Positions 42,346-53,757 are shown, numbered from the stretch's first letter. The stretch: DNA of 64,000 bases from Macrosoma leucophasiata (GCA_036365455.1 JAWQUS010000032.1:12842001-12906000), one strand, 5' to 3'. Program-made: numbers and translations. Notes: generated by a model not told the origin, from the letters alone.

Positions 42346-43531
42346 GGATTCATTTTGGTACCTAAAAATACTTTCGTTGCTGATGGTATTAGTATTAATT
42401 ACATTCTGAGGTCAATCGTATCTTTAGTAAGATCGAATAATAACTAAGTAGGTAGGTACGTCCATACAATCACGCGTAATTAGCTGATAGATATGCATAA
42501 TTTTCAATTGATTAAATAGTATTATGAAAGATATTAGAGGAGTCCAATATCTTTGAGTATTATAAAGCAGCAGATAATAAGCCGGTAATTACGGGTATGG
42601 GAGCTACGGCCTTTTTTTATGATTCTGAATCCAAAAGCTCGATATCACTGAAAGAATATCAACGAATCCGCTAAAATAATCTTTTTTTTGTTATTTTAAA
42701 ATATTAAGAACTTAAAGACCATAAAATTGTAAATAAATAATTATTCAGATGAAACAGTTTTAAAATATTTTATTATCTTGAAACCTAAAGAACATGTTTT
42801 ATTTGTAGCTCCCCGGAATAAAAAAAAAATATTTCAAAACTCTAGCAACATTCACTTAAGGGGTTCAGGGTCAAATATTTGCATGGATGGACCATGCAAC
42901 CCCCAAGGTAAGAATATCCTAAACAAATATAGAAAAAGAAAACAAAAAAAACATTACAAATTCCGATAAATTAATAACCCCTTTCCTTCTGAACTCTAAC
43001 CGAACTGCGATACCTATTCCTTATAGCAACAGTAAGCAGTAGGTACTTTATCAAAAAAAATAATCTTGTCAGTAGGTAGTTTTATTTTAAAAATTATCTA
43101 ATCTTAATAATTTCACTAGTTTTTACGGATTATGTTTTCGGAATCGCAGTTTCAATCGTTATATGATAACATCTTATTAGCATATTATTATCTTTATGCT
43201 GTGACTAATTAGCCTGAAAAGGTTGTTACGTACCTACCTACGTAACAATAACAACCCTTTCATTAGGATGGTAACCTACCTTCCTAATCATTATACAGTA
43301 GAGTGCGAGTTTTTCTATGTAACTATTCGAACGCGTTAGGGACCATGCACACCATGTTTTTTCACGCGACATGAATGCGCGATTCCTTCATTTATAGGTT
43401 CCGTTTCACTTATTTCAATCTTACTATACGTAATACCTACGTAACTCCCACTATTTTAGCGCCGGGCCTCCCTTGATCTTTAGTATTTATCTAATGTACT
43501 AATGATTACGGCTTACGGGAAAGAAAAATTT
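42346..43531. other. Intergenic, nothing recognised
   Basis: AT-rich. A small CGGAATAAAAA patch resembles one near 10240. No gene is called. Confidence 0.4.
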
Positions 43532-43770
43532 GACTTCAGGCGAGACTCGGAACTCGCGACCTATTGGGAATCTAGTCCAGCCGCTCTTCCAATTGAGCTA
43601 CTGAAGCCCTGCCCGATTTTGTCAAATTTTTCCTTCACATCTATTGCATTGCTTTATGGTAGCAGCAGCGCCATCTATTACCAACTAGACTAGCGGCTGG
43701 ACTAGATTCTCAGTAGGTCGCGAGTTCGAGTCTCGCCTGAAGTCAAATTTTTCTTTCCATTTTTCCTTAA
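43532..43770. repeat. Inverted SINE-D pair
   Basis: A minus-strand unit with a tRNA-like domain at 43532-43608 is joined to the 3' part of a plus-strand unit (43692-43743), so two tRNA-like domains face in opposite directions. Joined at AACTAGACTAGCGGC. Confidence 0.75.
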
Positions 43771-43811
43771 AAATAAAATAATATGAATTATTATTTGGAC
43801 CAAGTCATCAT

Positions 43812-43873
43812 TTTGAGCATCTAGGCTTTTTAGCCTAGATGCTCAAACTTGGTGGGCTACGGCCCACCAAGTT
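43812..43873. repeat. Two adjoining perfect hairpins with 4-nt loops
   Basis: TTTGAGCATCTAGGCT (43812-43827) pairs with 43832-43847 around TTTT; AACTTGGTGGGC (43846-43857) pairs with 43862-43873 around TACG. No repeats of this unit are seen elsewhere in the window. Confidence 0.9.
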
Positions 43874-44102
43874 GTACTTCTTGGTTTCAGAATCCTGAAT
43901 AAATATACAAGAACGACTGATGAGGAATGGGTGATGGAATTTGAAGAGGTTACGTAACTATACGAGATAAATGTCCAAGAGATGTCGCGTCCTCTTATAA
44001 TCTTAACTAGATGTCTCTGTCAAGATATATTAAAATTTAGAAGAAGCACGCTTATCAAGCAATCCCATTGGGCAAGGCTTCATCAATGGGTTATACCATT
44101 TA

Positions 44103-44416
44103 TGACGTAACTTCACACCTGTAATCCCCGAAGGGGTAGGCAGAGGTAAATGCATGCATTCAAGCATACATGCAAACACCCACGACCCGCCGGTTACGTT
44201 CTTGGCCCATGTAACAGATGGCGAACCTGTTGCCATCTCCGGACACATTACCAAACTCCGAGGTACAGGGAAACATCCAGAAAATTGAAAAATACCAATA
44301 GAACCAGAGATAAAGGATTTTAAACCGTTATCTCTGATAGCCCTCGACCCGGGAATCGAACCCAGGCCTCCAGCGCAATAATAGTGGCCTGCTACCACTA
44401 CGCCACTAAGGCAGTT
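44103..44416 (-). repeat. tRNA-derived SINE-A, copy 3
   Basis: Complete minus-strand copy, close to 2242-2552, with B-box complement GGGAATCGAACCCAGG. Confidence 0.85.
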
Positions 44417-44811
44417 ATGACCATTTATGAGAGGAATATAATAAGTGACTATTTGAAAACATCAGATCGAATAAGCAGTGGGTCCAATGACTAGAATGCA
44501 AAGACTGATCACATGTAGATTGTACCTACTGGAGACAAGTTGCAAAACGTTTGCCATAATTATCTATGAGATTAAATGAAGATTCTTGACGGATAGTAAT
44601 GTGATTTACCTCAAAATGGTGCCATATATTAGATACTTATAAGGTATAATTTCTTGTTATGAGTGTTATGTTTTTTTTTGGTATTTAATGTACTAAAAAA
44701 AGATTATCAGCACTTTTTTGCAAATGAAATTGTTTGTTTTATTTGTATTATCTATAATGGTCCTTTTATAAAATCAAACAGTCTAAATAAAAAGCTATCA
44801 CAACTTATCTC
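44417..44811. other. Intergenic, nothing recognised
   Basis: AT-rich. Confidence 0.4.
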
Positions 44812-45315
44812 GGTCCCTGTCACAACTTACCTAGGTGATAGGAGAGTTGTGACAGAGGGAGTTGTCTTTGTTTTTGTTGATTTTCTCAGAAACTATGATA
44901 CTTCATTTAATTATTTTTATTATTTTGCAACGAGAAGGCATGGTGCTATGTTAATTAACATAGATCATAACTGTAAAATGTTTCTTTAGCGAGATATGGC
45001 CATTAAAGTAAAAATTGTCACAACTATCCTCGGTCTCCCCTACCGGGCGTATTTGAAGCGTGTTCATCACGCGTTTACAGCGATGCAATCGCAAGTAATC
45101 TGTCCTTTTTGTCTTATATTTACGACGCGCGGTATCTACTTAGTTGACGGCAACCGTCAGAACCTATCGACGGCAGCCGCTACCCGTCGACAACTGCCGA
45201 CGGTCGACAGATTGCAACAGCTGCTGCCAACTATGTGATTGGTGTCCACGGCATTTTTAGGGTTCATACAGACGAGTGCTATATGAACCCTAAAAATGCC
45301 GTAAACAGTGGACGC
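44812..45315. repeat. Palindrome-rich unclassified region
   Basis: CCCTGTCACAACTT and its inverted partner AGTTGTGACAGAGGG (44812-44864), a third partial copy at 45015-45040 (TTGTCACAACTATCCTCGG), a CGACGGCAG/CTGCCGACGG patch at 45160-45220, and a hairpin GGCATTTTTAGGGTTCATA with its complement (45249-45301). This may be a degraded inverted-repeat transposon. No protein is recognised. Confidence 0.5.
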
Positions 45316-46466
45316 GCGTACAAGCAAAAATTAGGAGTCAATGTAAAAAAAAAATAGTATCATAAAAACAACATCCATTTTAATTAAACATCAGTTCCCA
45401 TAAGAAAATATTCAGCCATAAAATACGAAGAATGACAAAGAAGACATACACAGTTAGGTAGTTGTAAGAAGAGTAATGATTTTCCTTAAAACAAATAAAT
45501 TAAATAACTTTTGAAAATCGCTCAAACTAAGTTAATATCTACTAAGAAACTTACATCTAATCACGAAGAATCATTATACCTACATTTGAACGATAATTCG
45601 AGATCTGTTAATGGTAAATAAGTATAATACCCTATTAGGTATAACGTCGTATTTCCATACAATAAAGAACTATTATATTTATCCCCATATTCATTTAAGT
45701 ATCTAAGTATATTGTATCGAATTTAGTTAGATTGAACATATTATTTTGTATCAATTATCATTGAATAATTCTATTTACAGATAGATAACCTGTAAATACA
45801 TATACCTACATATTTGTATACTGATATTATTCAGCTACTTACAGTGATTTGCTGTGATATCTCATATCACAAATCATAGTAGATTAACATTTTCAAACAT
45901 AAAAACTAAGGAAATACGGAAAATTTAAAAATAATCAAAATCTTTTGTAAAATTACTGTACTACAATCTACAATGTCGTGCTTCCAAACAAGTTAGTGAA
46001 ATTAATTAAGAAACTAAATGTGTATGAAGATCATAAATATATATAAGATAAGAAACAAAAAGCGCAACAGAGTTCAGTTTAATCCAAATTCGAAAATATT
46101 CGTGGAAATATATATTTTTAAAATTTTTCTTTACTTTTTATATTACCTGCTATAGATAACATTAATGATTATACCACATCCAGGAGTTAATTATTTGACA
46201 CATATTAAGTTAATTAATGAAACTTTGTTTATAATAATTATCTCCCTTCTAAATAATAACACCTTATTCATAATTACTCACACTTATTTCTGATAAATCT
46301 ATTTTTTACCTTATACCTTATACAGAGAATATGTAATAATACCTTATATTTAAACATCTACTGAGGTGGCTGATTAAATTATTAAATAATGTACCTATGA
46401 GGAATTTACAAATTATGTTGCCTTAAATTGTATGATTCTAATAATCGTGAAAAAGTCATATTGAAT
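45316..46466. other. AT-rich region downstream of ADGF copy 2
   Basis: No further gene. I did not find a canonical polyadenylation signal on the minus strand close to the stop. A scrap of element X (CAGAGAATATGTAATAATAC) is at about 46323-46342. Confidence 0.5.
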
Positions 46467-48014
46467 CTAAATGATGTTATAACAATTACCTGAGATAGAA
46501 GAATCACAGTTTTGGCTATTTTTAACTATAGAATCTATGAACTTGGTCCATCGTATTTCAAATTCATGAACCATTTTGTCCTTATGAGGAGCAGCACTAT
46601 AATAAAGGGAATTTAAAGCCAATTTCTTCAAAAGTTTTAAGTCAGCATGTCGACTAGCAACACCAACAAATGTCACATAATAGTCATGACTCAGTGGCTC
46701 TGCCTCCCAGACACCAGGATCATCTGAAGATATTACTACAGGCATACCTCGCGCTATAAATGATGCTAAAGGATGATTCCTCACGTCTTCGACAAGTTTG
46801 AGAACCGCATTTGAAATCACATTCACTTCCAAAGCTATATCCCTTTTCTTTACTTCTTCCATAAGCACTGGATGTTTTAGAATTGCAAACGCATGTCCTA
46901 TACGACGAGTACCAAGTACTATAGCATCTGCTATATTCTCATCACTCGTTGTGCCGTACCAATTTGTCTCCCCGGCGTGAAAGAAGAAATCTAAATCTTC
47001 AGAAGCTTCCAATAATTCAGGTAAGAACTGTTTTGTAGGATACCCTAAGTCTTCTTGTCCCACTATATCGAAACCAGCGAAAAAGGTCGGCAATTTTTCT
47101 TTTATTTCTTTGGCAGTTTTAATATATTCCTTAACAGTTTTGCTATCGACTAATCTTAACGGGGCATAAATCAGCCGAGCTCCAAAGAAATCCGGATAAT
47201 CGATCATAAATTTGTCCAATGCAGCTTTAAATGTTTCCGCTGCAGCGATAGAGTCGTATACATTGCCTTCTAAATCGTAAAGATGGGGCAACACACTTCT
47301 TATTTCTGTATACATAATATTATCTTCTCTAAAAGCCTTAAACGTATCGTAGAAATATTTTTCCCAGACAGGTTTATAGGTGAAAAGCGCTTGTGACTGG
47401 ACAAAATATCCTCCAAATTTGTCCCAAACTGAATTTATATCAGGATAAGCTTCATACGGATCATCGACCACTATAGTAAAGTATTTTCTAAGGTTTGCAT
47501 CAAATTTTTCAACGTTGCCCGATGAGAACCTGGCGTCTCGCATTAGTTGCCACAATGTTCCGCAAGTTGCTTCAGGTACGTTTATCGAGAAAAGAAATCT
47601 AACGGAGTCTTCTTCGAAGCAAACATATAGGTTATCCATATAAGTCAAACTTACGACATAGTCTGGACTTAAAAGGCCCGTGTCGTGTGCATGCAAAACA
47701 GCACCTTTGGGCATCTGTTTAATTATTTTATACAACTTCGAATTCTTCACTTCTTTGCTATATTCAAAGAAATGCTTCGAATAATTGAAGTACTGAGGAT
47801 TGGCGAAACCAAAATCGATCTCTCTCAATTTCAACTTCATTATAATTTCGTTAGCTTTTTCTTCACTGTCACTCAAAACTATATCACTGCCGACCATCAT
47901 GTCGAGTTCTTTTTGTAACAAATCATTTCTTTTTTTTACTGTAGCCTCGACGTCGTGAGTTAAAGCATGAGGTATAGTCACTAAACACACCAGAGCAATC
48001 CACATTATCACCAT
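46467..48014 (-). CDS. Adenosine deaminase-related growth factor (ADGF/ADA2 family), copy 2
   Basis: A 515-residue secreted adenosine deaminase. I place the start at the ATG at 48012-48014: it has A at -3 and G at +4, and begins MVIMWIALVCLVTIPHA, a good signal peptide. The frame stays open upstream only to a GTG at 48083, which is not a eukaryotic start. Motifs: MPKGAVLHAHDTG with His108, His110 and Asp111; GFDIVGQEDLG; FHAGETNW with His346 and Glu349; RIGHAFA with His374; SSDDPGVW with Asp431 and Asp432. The Cys pair of the family insertion (YVCFEE ... EATCGTLW) is kept. No intron. The C-terminus extends beyond copies 1 and 3 by a short Cys-containing tail (NCDSSISGNCYNII). The gene lies head to head with copy 3 across 3.1 kb and converges on copy 1. 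All catalytic positions look intact, so activity is likely. Confidence 0.93.
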   Translation of the reverse strand: MVIMWIALVCLVTIPHALTHDVEATVKKRNDLLQKELDMMVGSDIVLSDSEEKANEIIMKLKLREIDFGFANPQYFNYSKHFFEYSKEVKNSKLYKIIKQMPKGAVLHAHDTGLLSPDYVVSLTYMDNLYVCFEEDSVRFLFSINVPEATCGTLWQLMRDARFSSGNVEKFDANLRKYFTIVVDDPYEAYPDINSVWDKFGGYFVQSQALFTYKPVWEKYFYDTFKAFREDNIMYTEIRSVLPHLYDLEGNVYDSIAAAETFKAALDKFMIDYPDFFGARLIYAPLRLVDSKTVKEYIKTAKEIKEKLPTFFAGFDIVGQEDLGYPTKQFLPELLEASEDLDFFFHAGETNWYGTTSDENIADAIVLGTRRIGHAFAILKHPVLMEEVKKRDIALEVNVISNAVLKLVEDVRNHPLASFIARGMPVVISSDDPGVWEAEPLSHDYYVTFVGVASRHADLKLLKKLALNSLYYSAAPHKDKMVHEFEIRWTKFIDSIVKNSQNCDSSISGNCYNII

Positions 48015-48564
48015 AATTGGAGGTACGAGAGCAACGCAATTGTATATAAGTTGACACAATCGGGAGCAAGGTTGTAATAACACAAAAAAGTTGTGAATAC
48101 AAAATCGAAATCGATATCACGTTTGCTGATTAAATTGTCAATGATAAATAGATACTATTAAATATGGGTACTACTCTAAGAGTTGATTGTTTAGGGATTT
48201 TTTGATAACGATGTATACCTACTGTCGTTGGATAGATTATCGTGTTTCAGATAAGAATGTTCCCTGTCGGTCGGTAGCACTAATCGATAGCACACTATAG
48301 GCACCGCTGCTATATCTAAATTGATTATTATTCGGGTAGTTTCACGACTGCACTGACACTACACCGATGAGAATGTAACAAAATCAGCATTATGACATGT
48401 CATGTGTTGATAACAATTTATTTATAAACGCAAGATTAATCTGTTTGACCAAGCTATCCTTAATTACACAATTATTTAATAACATTTCTGACACATCTAC
48501 TTAATGCACATTTCAATGTAAGAATAAACATAGATATTGTAATTACAATAATCATGCTAATAAT
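48015..48564. other. Upstream flank of ADGF copy 2
   Basis: A TATATA at 48043-48048 lies only about 30 bp from the ATG, too close to act as its TATA box with a normal leader. No other promoter element is convincing. Confidence 0.4.
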
Positions 48565-48690
48565 ATAAATAAATAAATATAAATGTGAAAGTTTCTTTGT
48601 TTGGATGTTTGTCTGTCAATCGCGCCGAAACTACTGAACGTATTTTGATGAAATGACTTACACGCGGGCGGAGCCCCGGGCAACAGCTAG
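48565..48690 (+). repeat. Helitron-like element, internally deleted
   Basis: TTTGTTTGGATGTTTGTCTG to GCGGAGCCCCGGGCAACAGCTAG; the base after CTAG is A, not T, so the end may have changed. Confidence 0.55.
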
Positions 48691-49022
48691 AATACAAAAA
48701 ATACCAAAAATAACGACAAAAATATTGCAGTAGTATCATCTATAAGGATATAAAATTTCTTGTTAGCATGAAGGTAAACATTATCAAAGACTTTCTTCCT
48801 CCTAATGTAATATAATAGCTATTATTATACTCTCAGTGTCGGATTAAGACTTCTTAATTCCCTAAGCAACCTACGCCCGTGTTGTGGCCACCTAGTTCTT
48901 TTTGGATCATCATGGTACTGTATACAACGTGTAACGGGTATGACACTCACTCTCAAACACCCCGATGAAATTAGAATTAGAAATTAAAGTAAAATAAACT
49001 TCTTTTTTTTCTTTAATTTCTA
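48691..49022. other. Intergenic, nothing recognised
   Basis: No supported feature. Confidence 0.4.
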
Positions 49023-49316
49023 ATTCAATTTTTTTTTTTTTATGTAATCGTAGTGGCAAACAAGCATGCAGTTCCCATTGATGTTAAGTGATGACTGCAG
49101 CCTATAGACACCCACACATAGACCAAGGTCAAAATGCAGATGCGATACCACTCCTGAGGCCTAAGGTGTTATGCCTCTGTGCCGGAAATTACAGGGCCGT
49201 ACATTACCACCTGACCGGAACACGATAGTGCTGAACACTACCATTTAGTGGCAAGTATGGTAATGCGGTGGTGCCTACGCCCGCGAGCTCCGTTACTGGA
49301 GCTCTACCACCAGTAA
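49023..49316 (-). repeat. Retroposon E, complete copy
   Basis: Poly-T, GTGGCAAACAAGCATGCAG ... GGAGCTCTACCACCAGTA. It sits in the shared upstream region of ADGF copies 2 and 3. Confidence 0.85.
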
Positions 49317-51160
49317 AAACATACTAACTTCTCGGTGTGCGTTTATCCTGTTAAACGTTATAAGTAGGTAGGTATATGAAGGTTTTACTTAAGTAGGTAC
49401 ATACCCACCTAAGTTAGTAGATACCTAAAATTAATCTAGATTAGAAAATTCGACAATTCCAGATTTGCCTCTAAATCTGAATTCTAAATTAGTTAATTAA
49501 TAGTTATTATGCCTGACCAATCTTCCGCAAGTTTTAACTTATATAAAACCATTTTAAATTGAAATGTAATGAAACATAAAATATCAAGAAAAATGTGCTT
49601 ACGCCAAATAAATCTGGAAATTAATTTAACTTTTAACATTAAGACGTTACGATGCTAAGTGCAATACCGTTTCATGTTGAGTTGCGTCATTTTTCCACTA
49701 ACAAGATCGAAATACCTGGATAAAAAGAGCAAATTTACATCGACCATAATACTCGAGAGCAAAACTACGGAAAACAACCAACGTTTTTTGACAAAACCAG
49801 CACTGAACAGCAAGCCGGCACAACCGCTGAATTCAATAGACGCTGTTTATTTGAACGATAAATTTACTAAAACTCATTTCGTGGTGTAAATTACAGCCCG
49901 GCTTGCATTCAAAGGAACGATCTAAAGAAACTAAAAAATGAATTCGAAAAGAAATAAAAGGGTCTCATCCGCCATGCTGAATTTATGCAAAAGGGTTGGG
50001 ATAAAGTGCCACTCTAGTACAGTACCGCCCTCGGTGCAGCCGTTGTGTAAAAAATAAAAAATATGGCGGCGACACACGTATGATATCGAAACTTTCGAAG
50101 GCACCTTTCCTTTCCCTTTAATCTTCTAATTGCGACTCCCTCTAAGTTGAGATGCCACTCAGAGAAATCATTGTGGAACAATGGATGAGTTGCGGTGAAT
50201 ATAGATAATTCTCGAATATCTTCGTCTAGAGCGTTATGAAAAAAGTATAAAATGTACCACCATATTGAATATTTTGAGAACCTTGTCTTTCATGTTTTTC
50301 TAATTTAGTTTGCTATAAATTATACTCTTTGACGTTTCACAAGACCCCTAATCCAAATAAGATAATATTAAGACACAGTCTAAAGAAAGCGAACATGTTA
50401 ACAGTGTCCAACAAAAAATATTGCACGAAAAACCAGTAGTGGTCAAAATGCAGATGCGATGCCCTCAATTCTTTGTCTGTGGTCGTAGCTAAATAATTGC
50501 GGAGTCATATACTTACCTACTTGTTAATAAATATAGGTCATATATTTATACTTATTGAATCGTATTTTAAAAGTAGATTAGATACCTACTTAGATTAAAT
50601 AATTTACGGGAATAATTATTATGAGTAAGTTTCTAATTTGTTCTAACACCCAGGACAAACCCCATCGGTTTTTTGGGTGTTCTTTATTGTTAAATCTTAC
50701 CGTATGAAAATGAAGTAAATAAATCTAAGTAGTATCATTTATTTAATATTATTTTGACTATGGGTATATAAGTATATATACTAACCTATCTATCTGCTAC
50801 TGTACATATATGTATTGTATATATTTTTACATATAATTATAACTACTAAAAGGAATGATGAAACATTGGATTTAAAAATTACACATAAATAGGTACAATA
50901 GATTGCGCAATTTTATTTATCGGCCGCATTCACACTGTTGTGCACACATCACAAGTTTAATCAAACGAACATTTTACCTAAAACCAGTAATCAAAAGACG
51001 ATAGTCTAAAATTAATATTACCATGCCAGTGTTTTAAAATGCCAACATAACACCCCGACTTTGTTTAGGTCAGTGAAACGATTTAATGCATACCAGCTTG
51101 GAACATTAATTGATAATGGCAGTAACCGCGCGGCGTCGCGTCTCGCAGTACGTTTAAGCC
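49317..51160. other. Upstream region of ADGF copy 3
   Basis: AT-rich with the dispersed 25-bp motif at 50376-50402. TCAGT at 51070-51074 could be an initiator, with TTTTAAAA at 51032-51039 as a weak, slightly distant TATA-like box. The last 45 bp before the ATG are CpG-rich (CCGCGCGGCGTCGCG). Confidence 0.45.
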
Positions 51161-52657
51161 ATGCTCTTTCTAATATTGTGCATCCCTGTTACTACCCACG
51201 CACTCAATATTGAAGAATATCATAATAAACGAGCAGAAATACTCCGAACTGAGTCCCTTCTGACTATCGGTGGCAAAATCAGTCTGAATGACAAGGAAGA
51301 TGAAGTCAACAGATGCCTCATGCACCACAAGTTCCAAGAAATCGACTATGCGTTTGACAACCCACAGTACTTCAACTTCTCTCGTCACTACTTCTCCTAC
51401 AAGAACAGGATACAAGATTCGAAAGTTTACAAGATCATAAGGGACATGCCGAAAGGAGCGGCGTTACATGTGCATGACATGGGCATTTTGGGACCTGATT
51501 ACATGCTGAATTTGACATACATGGACCATCTTTACGTATGCTTTGAAAAGAAGAATATAATCCTGAAATTTTCCAATAAATTACCGAACATCCCCTGCAA
51601 AGAAAACTGGAAACTGATGAACAAAGCCCGATATCTATCGAAGAATATTACTGAATTTGATATGCAACTTAGAAATCATTTCACAATGGCTGTCGAAGAA
51701 CCTGATGTTGTCTATCCAACAATCAAAGAATCATGGGATGTTTTTATAAATTACTTCAAGACAGCTATTAATTTGTTATCATACCGACCAGTTTGGGAAC
51801 AATATTTTTATGATGCATTGAAGAAATTTAGAGAAAACAACGTTATGTATGTGGAAGTGAGAAGTATTCTCCCAAATTTATATGAATTGGATGGATCCAT
51901 ATTCGAGCCGTTAATAACTGCCAAAACTTATGAAAAGGTTATTAACAAATTTAAAAAAGATTACCCAGATTTCATAGGAGCTAAACTTATCTATGCACCA
52001 TCCAGGCACGTCGATCGCAGTAAACTTGAAGAGTATTTAAATCTAGCAAGAAAGATAAAGAGTGTGATTCCCAAAACGTTCGCTGGATTCGATTTAGTAG
52101 GACAAGAAGACTTAGGGAGTCCTCTAATAGAATTTGTACCTCAATTGTTAGCAGCGTCTGAAAACTTAACATATTTCTTTCATGCCGGTGAAACGGATTG
52201 GTACGGTACTTTGACTGATGAAAATTTGGTTGATGCTCTTCTACTTGGGGCGAAACGCCTAGGACATGCGTACGCGCTGCCAAAGCATCCTATGTTAATG
52301 AAGGCTGTTGTGGAGAGTGATATCGGATTGGAAGTTAATGTGATATCGAACACAGTGCTTTCTTTAGTGCGGGACGTTCGAAATCATCCTTTGAGTACGT
52401 TCTTCGCCCAAGGTATGCCTGTCGTTCTTTCTAGTGATGACCCTGGAATATGGGATGCTGATCCTCTGTCTGAAGACTTTTATGTAGCCTTCGTTGGTGT
52501 TGCTAGTCGACTCTCAGACTTGAGACTACTGAAACAACTGGCGATTAATTCTTTGAAATACAGCGCGTTAGATTCACATGCGAAAGAAGAAGCGTCGATC
52601 AAGTTTAGTTTACAATGGGACGAGTTCGTTAGTAAGTTTAACTGTTCTTATTATTAA
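51161..52657 (+). CDS. Adenosine deaminase-related growth factor (ADGF/ADA2 family), copy 3
   Basis: A 498-residue secreted adenosine deaminase. Residues 1-14 (MLFLILCIPVTTHA) form a short signal peptide. Motifs: MPKGAALHVHDMG with His103, His105 and Asp106; GFDLVGQEDLG around residue 310; FHAGETDW with His341 and Glu344; RLGHAYA with His369; SSDDPGIW with Asp426 and Asp427. Cys127 and Cys146 match the conserved disulfide. Potential N-glycosylation sites include NFSR (72), NLTY (117) and NITE (162). The frame has no intron. The ATG has G at -3. AATAAA at 52781-52786, 124 bp after the stop, is a plausible polyadenylation signal. Length and domain order match copies 1 and 2; it shares an upstream region with divergent copy 2. 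Confidence 0.94.
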   Translation: MLFLILCIPVTTHALNIEEYHNKRAEILRTESLLTIGGKISLNDKEDEVNRCLMHHKFQEIDYAFDNPQYFNFSRHYFSYKNRIQDSKVYKIIRDMPKGAALHVHDMGILGPDYMLNLTYMDHLYVCFEKKNIILKFSNKLPNIPCKENWKLMNKARYLSKNITEFDMQLRNHFTMAVEEPDVVYPTIKESWDVFINYFKTAINLLSYRPVWEQYFYDALKKFRENNVMYVEVRSILPNLYELDGSIFEPLITAKTYEKVINKFKKDYPDFIGAKLIYAPSRHVDRSKLEEYLNLARKIKSVIPKTFAGFDLVGQEDLGSPLIEFVPQLLAASENLTYFFHAGETDWYGTLTDENLVDALLLGAKRLGHAYALPKHPMLMKAVVESDIGLEVNVISNTVLSLVRDVRNHPLSTFFAQGMPVVLSSDDPGIWDADPLSEDFYVAFVGVASRLSDLRLLKQLAINSLKYSALDSHAKEEASIKFSLQWDEFVSKFNCSYY

Positions 52658-53375
52658 TGTTAAACTTTGTTTGTGATAAAAATTTATTATATCTGATGTA
52701 CCTAACATCTTTTCTATTAGGTTTCTCACTAATCATTCAGATAACTCGATATCATGCATAGTATAACTAAGTAAGTTTTTAATAAAGAAGTGAAACTGTA
52801 TCAGTCTGTTTGTTTTTATCACCAAACCGCTGAACCGATTGTGATAAAATTCAACAGTGATATAGTTTGAATCATTGAATCATCACTTTTGTGCCAAAAC
52901 CATAATATGTTTATGTCGATCAATCTAATTACCCAATAAGAAACTTCTTGTAAATTCAAAAATTTGAACTATTTAGGTATTATACCTACATAATACTGAA
53001 AAACCTTGATGGGGATAACATAAAAAAAAACATTAAAAAAATAAACATAAAGTATTAGAGAAAAGGTCATTGTGTTAGCGACACATTTATCGTCCAAATA
53101 TTGATATCTGCAATCGAGGTAATTGACTTGGTTTTATTGTTGTCCGGCTAAGGTCAACAGTTAAATCAACAATAGAGTTAATTTAAATAGGGTAACTACG
53201 TAGTGTTCTGTGAGATTTTATGTCTGTATAAAATGAACATCTTTAACGTATGAAAGTATAAACACTGTGTAGTGTGTAAAACAGTTTGTTCATTAGTGTA
53301 CAAGTTTAGACTACAATGAACCTAGGTAAGATATTTTTGTTTCGTCAGAACTTTGTTAATAGTGTTAATACATTT
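52658..53375. other. 3' flank of ADGF copy 3 and intergenic DNA
   Basis: AATAAA at 52781-52786; a Helitron-like scrap at 52801-52860 (ACCAAACCGCTGAACCGATT). Nothing else. Confidence 0.45.
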
Positions 53376-53640
53376 AAGCTGTGCCTGCGACTTCGTCCGC
53401 GTAGATACCTAGGAACAATAATTTTGTTAAATTCTACGATTATTGAAGTAAATTTTCAATTGACCATAACTTTTTTATCTCGCAACCGATTTTGACAAAA
53501 CAAAGTTTTGACAACGCTCCTAATTATATGTCGTCCACATGTGAACCGCGTTCAAATCCGTTGAGTGGTTTCAAAGTTATGACGTATCAGACAGACACAC
53601 AATAATTCAAACACAGACAGACAGACAAAAATTCCAAAAT
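53376..53640 (-). repeat. Helitron-like repeat
   Basis: GTGCCTGCGACTTCGTCCGCG at its 3' side and a (CAGA)n patch near 53590-53630; minus orientation. Confidence 0.55.
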
Positions 53641-53757
53641 ATTTTTTTTTGTTAAGTACCTACTCTTCTTTAATCGATCCTATCAGTTTTTTGAAAAAAT
53701 ATTTCATGAACAGACTTGATATACCTAATGTACCTATATTGATAAAAATAATGATGA

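Noticed and set aside
44663..44989. A 108-codon open frame
   Set aside because: It spans an inverted repeat, is rich in Phe/Tyr from AT-rich DNA and has no recognisable domain.
48043..48048. TATATA as the TATA box of ADGF copy 2
   Set aside because: It would put the transcription start within a few bases of the ATG. It is more likely chance in AT-rich DNA.
48015..48083. Longer N-terminus for ADGF copy 2, up to 48083
   Set aside because: The codon at 48081-48083 is GTG on the minus strand, not ATG. The first ATG in frame is at 48012-48014 and gives a better signal peptide.
49659..49889. A 76-codon gene between ADGF copies 2 and 3
   Set aside because: No domain, no promoter and no conservation evidence; ordinary for open-frame length in this DNA.
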